Source of the DNA: Chloroflexota bacterium | Lineage (GTDB): Bacteria; Chloroflexota; Anaerolineae; Aggregatilineales; Aggregatilineaceae | Reading direction: 5' to 3' | Length of the DNA: 64,000 nucleotides | Assembly (NCBI GenBank): GCA_012729765.1 | Contig: JAAYCM010000088.1 | Span: 62,001-126,000, forward strand | Shown: piece by piece, positions 45,457 through 53,962 of the stretch | Numbering within the stretch: position 1 is the first letter of the stretch | Layout: the number at the start of each line of letters is the position of its first letter | The notes under the pieces: model-generated | Seen by the model: only the letters and a program-made list of their open reading frames with translations | Told to the model about the DNA's origin: nothing | Database searches by the model: none | Made by a program: the position numbers and the translations under genes

Positions 45457-45981
45457 TTACCGGGCTGCCAGATGGTTGGCAAACACCAGTAACTGCTCGT
45501 CAAGTTCATTATAGCTTGAATGGGCGAAAAACGGCGGCTGATCGGGCGGCGAATCGAAAATCAGCGGGATCAGCGCGGGCAGGTCCTCGACCAGCGGCAG
45601 ATCGTCCAGCCGGTCGCGCGCGATCCATTCGAGCGTGCCCTCGTCGCTGTCGGTAAAATCGCGGCTGAGCGCTTCGGCGGTGAAGACAAAGACCATGATG
45701 CCGTTATCCGCCCCGGCGTCCACGTGCATCACGCCGCGCAGCCGGGCGTGAGCCAGCTCCAGGCCGGTTTCCTCGCGCATCTCGCGCAGGGCGCTGGTCA
45801 GCGGGTCCTCGTCGCGCTCGATGTGCCCGCCGACGCCGTTGTAGCGCCCCGGAAAGATGCGCTTGTGCTCGCCGCGCCGCAGCAGCAGGATGTCGCTGCC
45901 GTGCGTGATAAAACACAGGCTGCGCGGGATCACCAGCCAGCGCCCGCTGATCGCGTCTGCGCCCTGATCTTTTGCGCCCAT
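45457..45981 (-). CDS. Nudix hydrolase
   Basis: Hydrolyses a nucleoside diphosphate linked to another group; similar proteins clean damaged nucleotides such as 8-oxo-dGTP. The full Nudix box GX5EX7REUXEEXGU is present at residues 52-74 (GHIERDEDP..ALREMREETGLEL). It has 174 residues and no export signal. The start was set by AAGGAG 6 nt upstream; the frame extends 28 codons further. A TATAAT box lies at 46007-46012 on the same strand. The glycosidase gene follows closely, though a shared role is not evident. Confidence 0.92.
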   Translation of the reverse strand: MGAKDQGADAISGRWLVIPRSLCFITHGSDILLLRRGEHKRIFPGRYNGVGGHIERDEDPLTSALREMREETGLELAHARLRGVMHVDAGADNGIMVFVFTAEALSRDFTDSDEGTLEWIARDRLDDLPLVEDLPALIPLIFDSPPDQPPFFAHSSYNELDEQLLVFANHLAAR

Positions 45982-46006
45982 AACGTTCTCCTTGTGTGCA
46001 AACTGA

Positions 46007-46012
46007 ATTATA
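46007..46012 (-). promoter_or_regulatory. Candidate -10 box of the Nudix gene
   Basis: TATAAT on the minus strand, 25 nt before the start codon. No good -35 box is visible, so it rests on the -10 box and its position. Confidence 0.4.
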
Positions 46013-46074
46013 ACAGCGGATGCAATCGTGCGCTGGAACTGCTGAAGCGGCGGGCGATCCCCCAAGAGGTGAGG

Positions 46075-46103
46075 TTGTTTCGCCTGCGGCTCTGATGTAT
46101 GCT
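46075..46103 (+). promoter_or_regulatory. Candidate promoter of the coiled-coil/SPFH operon
   Basis: TTGTTT (46075-46080), 17-nt spacer, TATGCT (46098-46103). It lies 36 nt before the start codon of the coiled-coil gene, divergent from the Nudix promoter. Confidence 0.5.
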
Positions 46104-46139
46104 TTAACTATTGGGCACACACCAAGGAGAAAAAACGGG

Positions 46140-46661
46140 ATGGATGACCTGTACAGCCGGATCGTCGGCCAGCGTGGCAAGGTTGAAGATTTGATGGCGC
46201 GCCTGCCCGGTTTTGGGGGCTATATGGAGATGAACGCCCGCCGCCAGGCCGACCGCATGATACGCGAAAATGTCGCCCGGCAGCTTCAGCAGCAGCTCAA
46301 CCGCCTCTCCGAAATCGAAAAGACGCTGCTTGATGCCGGCGGACTGTCGTATATGAGCAAGACACGCAGCGCGAAGACCAAGCTGCAAACCCTGATCGAC
46401 CGCATCGCCACCGACACGCCCGGCTATGCCGGCTTCTTCGACGCCTTCAAGGTTGGGTCAGAAGACCTTGAGGTGATTTACGCGTTCGATCAGGCAATGC
46501 TGCGCTATGCCGACCAGTTTAAGGAGCAGTTCGACGCGCTGCAAGCGGCGGCTGACCAGGGCGAGGGCGTGGACGAGGCGATTCGCGGCCTGGACGCGCT
46601 CACGGTCGAGGCCAACGAAGCCTACGGGCTGCGTGAGAATGTGCTCAAAGGGATCGAATAA
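46140..46661 (+). CDS. Hypothetical helical (coiled-coil) protein
   Basis: No named family. The 173-residue chain is almost all helical, with heptad-like stretches (RENVARQLQQQLNRLSEI, QFKEQFDALQAAADQ). It has no signal peptide or membrane span. A strong AAGGAG ribosome site precedes the ATG. The SPFH gene follows after 54 bp on the same strand. Helical proteins next to SPFH genes often assist in membrane-stress scaffolds, as with PspA-type systems, but that role is only a guess here. Confidence 0.75.
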   Translation: MDDLYSRIVGQRGKVEDLMARLPGFGGYMEMNARRQADRMIRENVARQLQQQLNRLSEIEKTLLDAGGLSYMSKTRSAKTKLQTLIDRIATDTPGYAGFFDAFKVGSEDLEVIYAFDQAMLRYADQFKEQFDALQAAADQGEGVDEAIRGLDALTVEANEAYGLRENVLKGIE

Positions 46662-46715
46662 GCAGCCGCCGGGCTTACGGCGCCACATGAACGGCTATTA
46701 AGGAGATAAGCACAC

Positions 46716-47795
46716 ATGGCACGGATTATTGATGTAGTTGATCACGTCAACGTGATGGATGACGAGCTGGTCTACCGCGAGCCGCAGCAGGGCGGGGGCG
46801 ACTTCCGCATGGGGTCGCAGGTGATCGTGCAGGAGAGCCAGGCGGCGGTCTTCGTGCGACAGGGCCAGGTGCTCGACGCGCTCGGCCCCGGATCGCACAC
46901 GCTGAGCACCGCCAATCTGCCGCTGCTGTCGGGGCTGATCGGGCTGGTAACCGGCGGGCGCAACCCGTTCACCGCCGATTTGTATTTCGTCAACCTCAAA
47001 GACCTGCCGCAGGTCCCCTGGGGGACGAACCCGCCGATCGTGCTGGAGACGCCGGGTAAAGGGGTCGGCGTGGTGCTGCTGATCACGCACGGCGTGATCG
47101 ACATCGGCATCGACGATTCGGTTCGCTTCGTGAAGCAGTACGGCGTCGGCAAGCCGATCCTGCGCCTGGGCGACATCCGCGACCGCATCCAGTCGATGCT
47201 GCTTGGCGAGGTGGCGGGGCTGCTCTCGTCGTCGGGAGCCAGCAGCATCATGGACGCCAACCGCCTGCTCGCGGACCTGGAAGGCGCGGCGCTGGCCCGC
47301 CTGAACGAGCAATTCGCCGCGATCGGGATGCGGATCAAGGCTTTCGAGGCCAAGCCGTTCACCGCCAAGGATGTGAGCACCGAGGAACTGCGCAACTACG
47401 TCGATTTCGAGACGTACGAGCGGATTCGGCGGCTGGAAGTGGCGCAGAGTGCGGCCAGTAATCCCGGCGTGGGCGGGACGGCAGCCGGGGCGGGCGTCGG
47501 GTTGGGCGTCGGCCAGCAGATCGGCGCGACGCTGAACCCTGAGGCGGCGGCGCTCCAGCAGCAGCAGCTTCTCATGCAGCAGATGATGATGCAGATGATG
47601 CAGAATCAGCAGGGCGGGCAGCAGCAGGCCCCGGCACAGCCGAGCGCTGCACCCGCCGTGCCGCAGACCGTCGAAGAGATTCGCGCCTATCTCGATCTGC
47701 TCGACGCCAAGCTGATGTCGGGCGAAGTGTCGGAGTCGGTCTACCAGAAGCTCTACGACAAGTGGGAAGCGCGCCTGAAGGAACTGGGCGGCTAG
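46716..47795 (+). CDS. SPFH domain protein (YdjI-like)
   Basis: Protein of 359 residues with an N-terminal SPFH (stomatin/prohibitin/flotillin) region, as in YdjI of Bacillus, which takes part in membrane stress response. Marks: EYREPQ-like start (VYREPQQGGG), VQESQAAVFVRQGQVLDALG, then a long helical part with EGAALARLNEQFAAIGMRIKAF. A Gly/Ala region and a Gln/Met-rich stretch (about 285-315) follow. The C-terminal 40 residues resemble the short SHOCT-like helix pair (LDLLDAKLMSGEVSESVYQKL). No transmembrane segment is seen. Its TAG stop lies inside the left end of the dispersed repeat, copy 2. Confidence 0.85.
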   Translation: MARIIDVVDHVNVMDDELVYREPQQGGGDFRMGSQVIVQESQAAVFVRQGQVLDALGPGSHTLSTANLPLLSGLIGLVTGGRNPFTADLYFVNLKDLPQVPWGTNPPIVLETPGKGVGVVLLITHGVIDIGIDDSVRFVKQYGVGKPILRLGDIRDRIQSMLLGEVAGLLSSSGASSIMDANRLLADLEGAALARLNEQFAAIGMRIKAFEAKPFTAKDVSTEELRNYVDFETYERIRRLEVAQSAASNPGVGGTAAGAGVGLGVGQQIGATLNPEAAALQQQQLLMQQMMMQMMQNQQGGQQQAPAQPSAAPAVPQTVEEIRAYLDLLDAKLMSGEVSESVYQKLYDKWEARLKELGG

Positions 47796-47970
47796 AGGCT
47801 GTTCTGCACTTTTACCCCCCATCCCCCGGCCCCTTTTCCCACGTTTCACGGTGGGCAGGGGAGCACGGTGGCGTTTTTCAAGTCCTTCCCTCATTTTGGG
47901 GGAAGGATTTAGGATGGGGGGACGTGTCGCTGCCTCGTTCAGCGATCCGAAGTACATAACACGCTCTAGC
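47791..47970. repeat. Dispersed MITE-like element, copy 2
   Basis: Second copy of the element at 1681-1862, 180 bp. The ends are near-perfect inverted repeats: GCTAGAGGCTGTT on the left and AACACGCTCTAGC on the right. It shares the CCCCCCATCC/GGATGGGGGG inner pair and the CCTTCCC hairpin block. Its left end supplies the TAG stop of the SPFH gene. It encodes no protein. Confidence 0.8.
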
Positions 47971-47991
47971 TCACACCTGGAGCGTGTTATG
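47955..47991. repeat. 12-bp inverted repeat at the junction of two elements
   Basis: CATAACACGCTC (47955-47966) and GAGCGTGTTATG (47980-47991), 13-nt loop. The left arm is the right end of copy 2 of the dispersed repeat; the right arm is the left end of the next element. A short T-stretch follows, so the hairpin could also end transcription from the SPFH gene. Confidence 0.6.
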
Positions 47992-48132
47992 CATTTTAAG
48001 TTGACAGCCTCGATACCGGCCTGGGGCGTTTGTATAGGGGCGATGCTTGCATTGCCCGCCGGGCAGGACAGGCCCTACCTCTACGAATCGAGTAGAAAGC
48101 ATACTCACGCCCGGCACGTGCATAACACACTC
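47980..48132. repeat. Second short element with 13-bp inverted ends
   Basis: GAGCGTGTTATGC (47980-47992) and GCATAACACACTC (48120-48132) match in 12 of 13 positions and bound 153 bp without coding capacity. The GTGTTATG end is shared with the dispersed element next to it, pointing to one family of non-autonomous elements. Confidence 0.5.
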
Positions 48133-48176
48133 ATGATAGGAAGAAGCTGGCTCCGGCGTGACAACCGGGGCCGTTT

Positions 48177-50030
48177 TTATTCATCCAGCGGCCACGTGAA
48201 GCTGAGCAGCGGCACACTCTCGACCGGGACACCGCCGGGGCCGGCAGCCGGAATCCGTTCGCCGGTGTCGGGATGGTAGAACCCGGCGGCCAGGGTGTAC
48301 TCCCCCGGCTCCAGGTGATCGCCAGCGACCAGGTTGTAGGGGTCGCGCAGCAGCACGCCCGGCTGCCAACTGAGCGTGCTGGCGAAGCCGTGCTGCGGGC
48401 GGTGATCGTCCTGCGCCCAGAGCGGATTCCCATCGGCGGGGCGGGGCGGCCCCAGCAGGTGGACGAACACCTTGTAATCGACCCCGGCTTGCGCCAGCGG
48501 CTCCCAGTAAAGCAGAACCGTGATCGCGCCGGTCGCGGCATCCGGCCCCTGGACGGTATAGCCGCGCAGGTGCGCAAAATCCCCGAAGGTGACATCGGCC
48601 TCGGACGCGATCTCGCCCGGCTCGATCTCCCAGGGGCGGAACTGCGCCACCTCGAAGCCCGCGACGGTGTGCTGGCTGAGCTTCTGCCAGCGGCGTTCCA
48701 GATGGCGCTCCGCTTCAGCGGCCCGACCAATCAACCAGATGCCGTCGAAGTTATTCAACGCCGGGGCCAACTGCGCGCTGGCGCTGGCATCCGGCACCAG
48801 GCTCGCTTCCGGCGCGCTGTGGACGTAGTAGGGCAGGGCGGGATCGGCGGCGGTCTGGATGATCAGATCGCGTGATTGCACGCGCGCATCGAGATAGGCT
48901 GCCAGGGTGCGCCAGTCGGGCGACTTCGGGTTCGCGCCGCCGTAGTAGCCCGGCAGCAGGCCCAGGCTGAGGATCGGAAGCAGCAGCAGGGCAGATGGCG
49001 CGATTGCCCAGCCGGGGCGAGTATGGGGCTGCGTGCCCAGAGGCGGCAGGGCGGCGCGGGCGGTGAGCAGCAGCAGCGCCGGGATGATGGCGATCAGGTA
49101 GCGCGGATGAAAGACGCTCATGCGCGTGGCGGCGATCAGCAGCAGCGCGGCGGGCAGGACGATCCAGGCGGCCAGCCACAGCGCCCGCCGCCGGACCCGG
49201 CGTGTCCGTGCCCATAGCGCGATCCCGATCAGTGCGATCCAGGCCAGCGGCGCAATCACGTTCCAGGGCGCGGGCGGCTCCTCACCGAGCAGCAGCACAG
49301 GCAGGAACCACGTCAGCAGCCGGGCCGGTTCCGCCGCGCCGAGCGTGCCCTCATAGCCGCTCTGCGAGAGATAGTAAACCTGTACCAGCCAGGGGATCAG
49401 CAGGATCGCCAGGGCGACCCAGGCCAGCAGTGCGCGCCGCAGCACCGGGCGCGTGCGCCGGAAGGCCAGCAGATAGAGCGCGTGGACGGGCAGCAGGAAG
49501 GCTTCGAGAAAGAAGGTGTAAGCGGCCAGCGCCGCAGCCAGCACATACAGCGCCCAGTCGCGGGGGCGATTCGTGTCGGCGGCGCGCAGCAGCAGCCAGA
49601 TCGCCAGCGGGCTGAAGGCGGCCCACAGCGCGTAATTGCGCACATCCTGGGCGTGCCAGATCAGAAACGGGTGTACGGCCCACAGCAGCGCGGCCAGCCC
49701 GGCAGTGCGCTCGCCACGGAACACCCGCCAGCCGAGCGCCAGCATGACCGGCACGCCGAGCAGATTGCCGAGCAGCGGCAGGTAGCGCATCGCAAACTCG
49801 GAACTTCCGGCGGCCTGCTTCCAGGCCCAGAAGCCGAGAAACGTGCCGAGCGGATGCGGCTCGTGCCGGGCAAGATCGCGCACGGTTTGATCGGGCGGGG
49901 CAGCCCAATCGCGCACGGCGAAGGCTTCATCCCCACGCAGCGGCATCGTGTCCAGCCGGTAGATGCGCAGCGCGAAGGCCAGCCCCACCAGCACGACCAG
50001 CGCCAACAGGGTACGTTGGCGGCGGCTCAT
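48177..50030 (-). CDS. GT39-like membrane glycosyltransferase
   Basis: Polytopic membrane protein of 617 residues, GT-C fold, like the dolichyl- or undecaprenyl-phosphate sugar-dependent transferases (PMT/ArnT group). About ten to twelve hydrophobic helices span residues 5-355. The catalytic acid pair is in the first external loop, LRGDEAFAVRDW (Asp34-Glu35). The soluble C-terminal part (about 370-617) is beta-rich and external. It would move a sugar from a lipid carrier to proteins or lipids outside the membrane; the acceptor is unknown, though the many Thr/Pro-rich exported proteins in this window are tempting candidates (inference). The start lies directly after the stop of the NERD-like gene. 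Confidence 0.88.
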   Translation of the reverse strand: MSRRQRTLLALVVLVGLAFALRIYRLDTMPLRGDEAFAVRDWAAPPDQTVRDLARHEPHPLGTFLGFWAWKQAAGSSEFAMRYLPLLGNLLGVPVMLALGWRVFRGERTAGLAALLWAVHPFLIWHAQDVRNYALWAAFSPLAIWLLLRAADTNRPRDWALYVLAAALAAYTFFLEAFLLPVHALYLLAFRRTRPVLRRALLAWVALAILLIPWLVQVYYLSQSGYEGTLGAAEPARLLTWFLPVLLLGEEPPAPWNVIAPLAWIALIGIALWARTRRVRRRALWLAAWIVLPAALLLIAATRMSVFHPRYLIAIIPALLLLTARAALPPLGTQPHTRPGWAIAPSALLLLPILSLGLLPGYYGGANPKSPDWRTLAAYLDARVQSRDLIIQTAADPALPYYVHSAPEASLVPDASASAQLAPALNNFDGIWLIGRAAEAERHLERRWQKLSQHTVAGFEVAQFRPWEIEPGEIASEADVTFGDFAHLRGYTVQGPDAATGAITVLLYWEPLAQAGVDYKVFVHLLGPPRPADGNPLWAQDDHRPQHGFASTLSWQPGVLLRDPYNLVAGDHLEPGEYTLAAGFYHPDTGERIPAAGPGGVPVESVPLLSFTWPLDE

Positions 50031-50031
50031 G

Positions 50032-51108
50032 CTAGCCCCGGATCGATTCGAAATCGCCTTCCAGCGTCTTCAGCCAGGCGATATCCTTCTTGCTGAGGCC
50101 GAACCACTCACCCTTCTGGCGCTTGCGGTCATACTTCCGGTGCAGGAAGGCGCGCAGCTTTTCGGGCTGGTCCGTCTCGATAGTGTGGATCAGCTCAAGA
50201 TCGGTAGTGCCCTCGGCGCGCAGGGCTTCGAGGTCCTCATCCACCGTGTCGAAGGCCACGCCGATGTTATACAGGCTGCCGCCGCGCACGATATAGACCG
50301 TGCCTGCCGGACCGCTCTCGACCGGCTCGACGTCCGTATCTTCGATCTCGTCCTCGTCCGGCTCATAACCGGCGGCCAGCCCCAGGTCCTCGCGCGTGAT
50401 CAGGCCATAGCTGCGGTCGATCTGGTCCATGTGCTCCAGCGCGAGCGTGGCGCGCCCGGCCCCTTTCTGATCGCGCAGGTAGCCGCGCAGTGACGGCTTC
50501 TTCTTGGGGTCGGCGTAGAGCACGGGGATTTCGGGGTCTTCAGCCTCGAAGTTAGCGCGTGGGCTGGTAAAGACGACGAGCGGCTGCACTTCGATCCCCG
50601 CATCGGGGGCCAGCTTGTTGACCATTCGCTGCACCTGCTGGGCGTCGAAGGCGGCTTCGCGGAAGGGGTTGCCGACCAGGTCCTGGCGCAGATAGCCGAC
50701 GATGCGGCGCATGATGCCCCGGTCGCCGTACCACCGGCGGCCCCGCACCTGATAGGGGCGATCCTGCCAGACGGGGGTGATGGTGAAAACGCCTTCCGGC
50801 CCGACGAGCACATGCTGGGCGGGCAGCAGGTAGTGGAAGAGCGTGTAGTGATGGCCCAGCCCCTTGAGCGCTTCGTTGAGGGCCGTGTTCGGGCGCGGCT
50901 CGCGGATCCAGGTGTTCGCCATGCGCACCGAGGCGATCGTCATCAACAGCAGGATGGGCAGGATAAAGCAGCTGATCGAGGACGAGTTGACCGGATCGGT
51001 CCAGGTGTAGAAAAAGCCGATTCCCATCCCGGCCAGGCTGACAAAAAACAGGATATGGGAGATGCGGCGGTTACGGCTAATGAGCGCTTCGTTCGTCACA
51101 ACGCGCAT
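50032..51108 (-). CDS. Membrane protein with NERD-like and GIY-YIG-like domains
   Basis: Protein of 358 residues. Two membrane spans near the N terminus (ISHILFFVSLAGMGIGFFY and ISCFILPILLLMTIASV) are followed by a nuclease-related (NERD)-like region (ALNEALKGLGHHYTLFHYL, LVGPEGVFTITPVW, GNPFREAAFDAQQV). After a linker with acidic stretches comes a C-terminal segment matching the T5orf172 branch of GIY-YIG nucleases (GTVYIVRGGSLYNIGVAF, LELIHTIETD, KGEWFGLSKKDIAWL). The Arg normally found in the helix after YKIG is replaced by acidic residues (TVDEDLEAL), so this domain may not cut DNA. Start chosen at MRVVTNEALIS. It is likely in one operon with the glycosyltransferase gene. Confidence 0.78.
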   Translation of the reverse strand: MRVVTNEALISRNRRISHILFFVSLAGMGIGFFYTWTDPVNSSSISCFILPILLLMTIASVRMANTWIREPRPNTALNEALKGLGHHYTLFHYLLPAQHVLVGPEGVFTITPVWQDRPYQVRGRRWYGDRGIMRRIVGYLRQDLVGNPFREAAFDAQQVQRMVNKLAPDAGIEVQPLVVFTSPRANFEAEDPEIPVLYADPKKKPSLRGYLRDQKGAGRATLALEHMDQIDRSYGLITREDLGLAAGYEPDEDEIEDTDVEPVESGPAGTVYIVRGGSLYNIGVAFDTVDEDLEALRAEGTTDLELIHTIETDQPEKLRAFLHRKYDRKRQKGEWFGLSKKDIAWLKTLEGDFESIRG

Positions 51109-51258
51109 GGTTGATTGCGCCTTTCTGCGTAGCTTGTGCTGGTCAGTCGGGCAGAATGGTAACACAAAATCGGCGTTCTGTAGAGGCTTGGGCCGGGGGG
51201 AGCATTTTGGCCAGCCATAGGCAGGGGGCGGGCTGCGGCTGGTCAAGCTGCGCGCTCC

Positions 51259-51267
51259 TGGTATAAT
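51259..51267 (+). promoter_or_regulatory. Extended -10 promoter of the zinc-ribbon LysM gene
   Basis: TGGTATAAT, an exact extended -10 element, 63 nt before the start codon. A -35 box is poor, as is common with extended -10 promoters. Confidence 0.5.
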
Positions 51268-51330
51268 TCGCTGCGCGAAAGCCTGGCTCACGGCGGGAAA
51301 GCTCGCCGAAGCCAGATCAGGTGAGGATGC

Positions 51331-52728
51331 ATGAGCGAAACCAGCCCAACCCAACGCTGCGACATCTGCGGCGCGGAGCAGCCCCTTTCGGCGCGAACCT
51401 GCGCGATCTGTGGGGCGGCCCTGCGCGGCGAGCCGACTCCAGCCGCCCCGCTGCTGCCGGTGGCCGAGCAGCCGTCCCGCAAAGCGCCGCGTGTGGCCTA
51501 CGATCCCGCGCTGGGCGATGACGATCTGTACGCGGGCGAGCTGGTCGGGCGGATGCTGCGCGTGGTGGTGCCGGTCGCGCTGGCGGTGGTGCTGATCGTC
51601 GGGCTGGGGATCGGATTTGGGATCATGCGCCTAGCCGGGGACGACGATCCGGACGATCCGGCGGTGCAGACCGAGCGCCTGTCCGGCAGCCCGACCGCGC
51701 CGCCGACCGCAACCCCACGCGGCGGTGTGGCTCCGGGAGGCGTCCCCACCGTGACGCCCGCCGTGACGCGCCGCCCGACGATGGCGCTGGCGACCGTGAC
51801 ACCCGCCCCGCCGACTCCGACCGAGTCCCCGACGCCGGGGCCGTGTATGCAGACCGCGCAGCAGGGCGATACCGTCTATGGCATGGCGATCCGCTGCGGG
51901 CACCGCGACATGGCTATTGTCGATACCATCCTGGAGATCAACGACATGGATGGCCCGGAGCAGCTCCAGCTTGGGCAGACACTCGAAATCCCCTGGCCGA
52001 CTCCGACGCCGGGCGGCGAGCCGACGCAGGACCCCAACGCCACCGCATCCACCGAAGGTGACAGCGGGGCAGACGTGAACGAGTTCGGGACGCCCAACGC
52101 GCTGGCGACGTATCAGAACGCCGAGGCGACGCTGCGCCCCGGCATGGCATGGCACGTGGTCGCGTCCGGTGAGACGATCCTGAGCATTGCCACGCTGTAC
52201 GGTGCGGGCCTGGAGACGCTGTCGCAGATCAACCCGGAAGTGCCATTTCTCCAATGCGATTACGGCAGCCCGACCGGTGGGCCGAACTGCTCGGTGATGC
52301 TGTCGATCGGGCAGCGGATTCGCGTGCCGGTCCCGCTCCCGACGGCGACCTATACCCCGTCGCCGGAAGGCACGCTGACCCCGACCCCGACCGCAACGCC
52401 GACCTTCAACGCGCCGTATCTGATGCTGCCCGAAGACGGCGCACACTACAACGCCGATCAGATCGTTGTGCTGCGCTGGGGCGGAACCGGCACGCTGGCC
52501 GAGGATGAGCGCTACCTGGTGCGGGTCACCGATCAGGCACTCGGCAAGGAATATACGGCAGTCGTGCGCGAGATGATGTACCAGCTTCCGGGCGGCTGGC
52601 AGCCCGCCGACCGCAACCGGCACACCTTTGAGTGGTCAATCGGGATCGCCAGGATCGACGCCGGGATGAACGTGGTGTCCGAGGAGCATATTACCCAGCC
52701 GCGCGAGTTTACCTGGGACAGCCGCTAG
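51331..52728 (+). CDS. Membrane zinc-ribbon protein with external LysM domains
   Basis: Protein of 465 residues. A short N-terminal zinc ribbon (CDICG..CAICG) lies in the cytoplasm, then a membrane span (about 75-97, VVVPVALAVVLIVGLGIGFG), a Thr/Pro linker, a first LysM-like unit with two Cys (CMQTAQQGDTVYGMAIRCGH), a second LysM (WHVVASGETILSIATLYGAG) and a C-terminal beta domain (FEWSIGIARIDAG). The LysM units would bind wall glycan while the ribbon faces the cytoplasm, which suggests a sensor or tether. GGTGAGGAT lies upstream of the ATG. The next gene encodes a similar lipoprotein, so they look like tandem paralogues. Confidence 0.85.
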   Translation: MSETSPTQRCDICGAEQPLSARTCAICGAALRGEPTPAAPLLPVAEQPSRKAPRVAYDPALGDDDLYAGELVGRMLRVVVPVALAVVLIVGLGIGFGIMRLAGDDDPDDPAVQTERLSGSPTAPPTATPRGGVAPGGVPTVTPAVTRRPTMALATVTPAPPTPTESPTPGPCMQTAQQGDTVYGMAIRCGHRDMAIVDTILEINDMDGPEQLQLGQTLEIPWPTPTPGGEPTQDPNATASTEGDSGADVNEFGTPNALATYQNAEATLRPGMAWHVVASGETILSIATLYGAGLETLSQINPEVPFLQCDYGSPTGGPNCSVMLSIGQRIRVPVPLPTATYTPSPEGTLTPTPTATPTFNAPYLMLPEDGAHYNADQIVVLRWGGTGTLAEDERYLVRVTDQALGKEYTAVVREMMYQLPGGWQPADRNRHTFEWSIGIARIDAGMNVVSEEHITQPREFTWDSR

Positions 52729-52774
52729 TGGAGCGAGTAGGGGGGCGTGGATTTTTGCAACGAGAGGATGCTCT

Positions 52775-53887
52775 ATGAAACGCCGCATATGGTTTTTGAC
52801 GCTGGTGCTGCTCGGCGCGATCGTGCTGGCGGCCTGTGGAGACGGGGACGAAGAGCCGGAGCAGGCATCCCCCACACCCCCGCCGCCGGCCAGCCCGACC
52901 GTGATCATGGCAGCCCCCACGCGCACACCGGGCGGCCCAACGCTGACGCCCTCGCGCACCATGCCGCCGACGATCACCGCGACCAGCAGCCCGCCGCCGC
53001 CCCCGGCCACCGAAACCCCGCTGCCGACCGAAACGCCAGGGCCGTATGAGCACGTCGTCCAGCCGGGCGACGACTGTATCGGCGTGGCGTACCGCTATGG
53101 GCACATGAGCCTGGATGTGCTGCCGGTCATCGCCCAGATGAACAACCTGCCGTCGCGCTGCATCCTGCCGGGGCCGGGCACGACGATTCTGATCCCGCGC
53201 CCGACCGCGACCGCCACCCCGCCGGGGGCCGATTTGACGCAGACTGCCGTCGCGACCAGCGCCCCGCCGATGGTGACGCTCAGCGTGCAGCAGTCATTCG
53301 CCATCGACATCTATACCGTCGAGGAAGGGGACACACTCAGCAGCATCGCCATCATCACCGACTCGTCGCTGCGCCAGTTGTGCGAGTTGAACCAGGGGCC
53401 GGATGGGCTGGACTGCCGGGGCTGTACCTTCGAGTCGCCGTACTGCTGCTGTCCAAATCCGCCGGTGCTCTCGACCGGGCAGGAAATTCGCGTCCCTGCG
53501 CCGACGCCCACACCGACCTACACGCCGACCGCGAGCGGCAGCGAGACACCGACCCCGACGCCCACGCACCCCGCGCCGCAGCCGATCGCGCCAGCCCAGG
53601 GGACGACCGTTGCCGGGCCGGTACGCTTCACCTGGCTCTCCGCCGGGCCGCTGGGCGACGACGAGTATTATCTGGTGACGGTTCGGGATGACATGACCGG
53701 GGCCGTGTTCAGCGATTCCACGCGCCAGCTCTCGCTCGATCTGCCGCAGGACTATCTGCCCGTCAACGGCGAGGCGCGCACCTTCACCTGGCAGGTGAGC
53801 GTAGCCCGCCTGGGTGAGGACGGCCTGTTCTACCCGACCGGGCCGGCAGCTGGCGAGCGACAATTCACCTGGCGCGGCTGGGAATAG
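52775..53887 (+). CDS. Cys-rich LysM lipoprotein
   Basis: Lipoprotein of 370 residues: signal peptide with lipobox LAAC (Cys21), Thr/Pro linker, a LysM-like unit (YEHVVQPGDDCIGVAYRYGH), a second LysM (YTVEEGDTLSSIAIITDSS) and a C-terminal beta domain ending RTFTWQVSVARLG..RQFTWRGWE. The second LysM has an inserted Cys cluster (DCRGCTFESPYCCCP), probably disulfide-bonded after export. The same order of domains as in the gene upstream, 46 bp away, shows that the two are paralogues, with a lipid anchor replacing the membrane span. GAGAGGAT precedes the ATG. Confidence 0.87.
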   Translation: MKRRIWFLTLVLLGAIVLAACGDGDEEPEQASPTPPPPASPTVIMAAPTRTPGGPTLTPSRTMPPTITATSSPPPPPATETPLPTETPGPYEHVVQPGDDCIGVAYRYGHMSLDVLPVIAQMNNLPSRCILPGPGTTILIPRPTATATPPGADLTQTAVATSAPPMVTLSVQQSFAIDIYTVEEGDTLSSIAIITDSSLRQLCELNQGPDGLDCRGCTFESPYCCCPNPPVLSTGQEIRVPAPTPTPTYTPTASGSETPTPTPTHPAPQPIAPAQGTTVAGPVRFTWLSAGPLGDDEYYLVTVRDDMTGAVFSDSTRQLSLDLPQDYLPVNGEARTFTWQVSVARLGEDGLFYPTGPAAGERQFTWRGWE

Positions 53888-53903
53888 GCCGCACGATCAG
53901 CAG

Positions 53904-53932
53904 CGCCCCGGCCAGATCATCCGGTCGGGGCG
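53904..53932. terminator. Hairpin between convergent lipoprotein genes
   Basis: CGCCCCG (53904-53910) and CGGGGCG (53926-53932), with further partial pairing inside the loop. No long T-run follows (TTGACG), so its strength is uncertain, but its place between convergent genes suits a terminator. Confidence 0.5.
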
Positions 53933-53962
53933 TTGACGATGGCTGAGAATCCGGTGGCTAGC

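Larger units (their letters stand above)
47796..48176. other. Gene-free stretch made of repeats
   Basis: A 381-bp gap between the SPFH gene and the minus-strand glycosyltransferase gene. It is filled by copy 2 of the dispersed repeat (to 47970), then a second element with inverted ends (47980-48132). I see no gene, tRNA or clear promoter in it. Confidence 0.6.
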
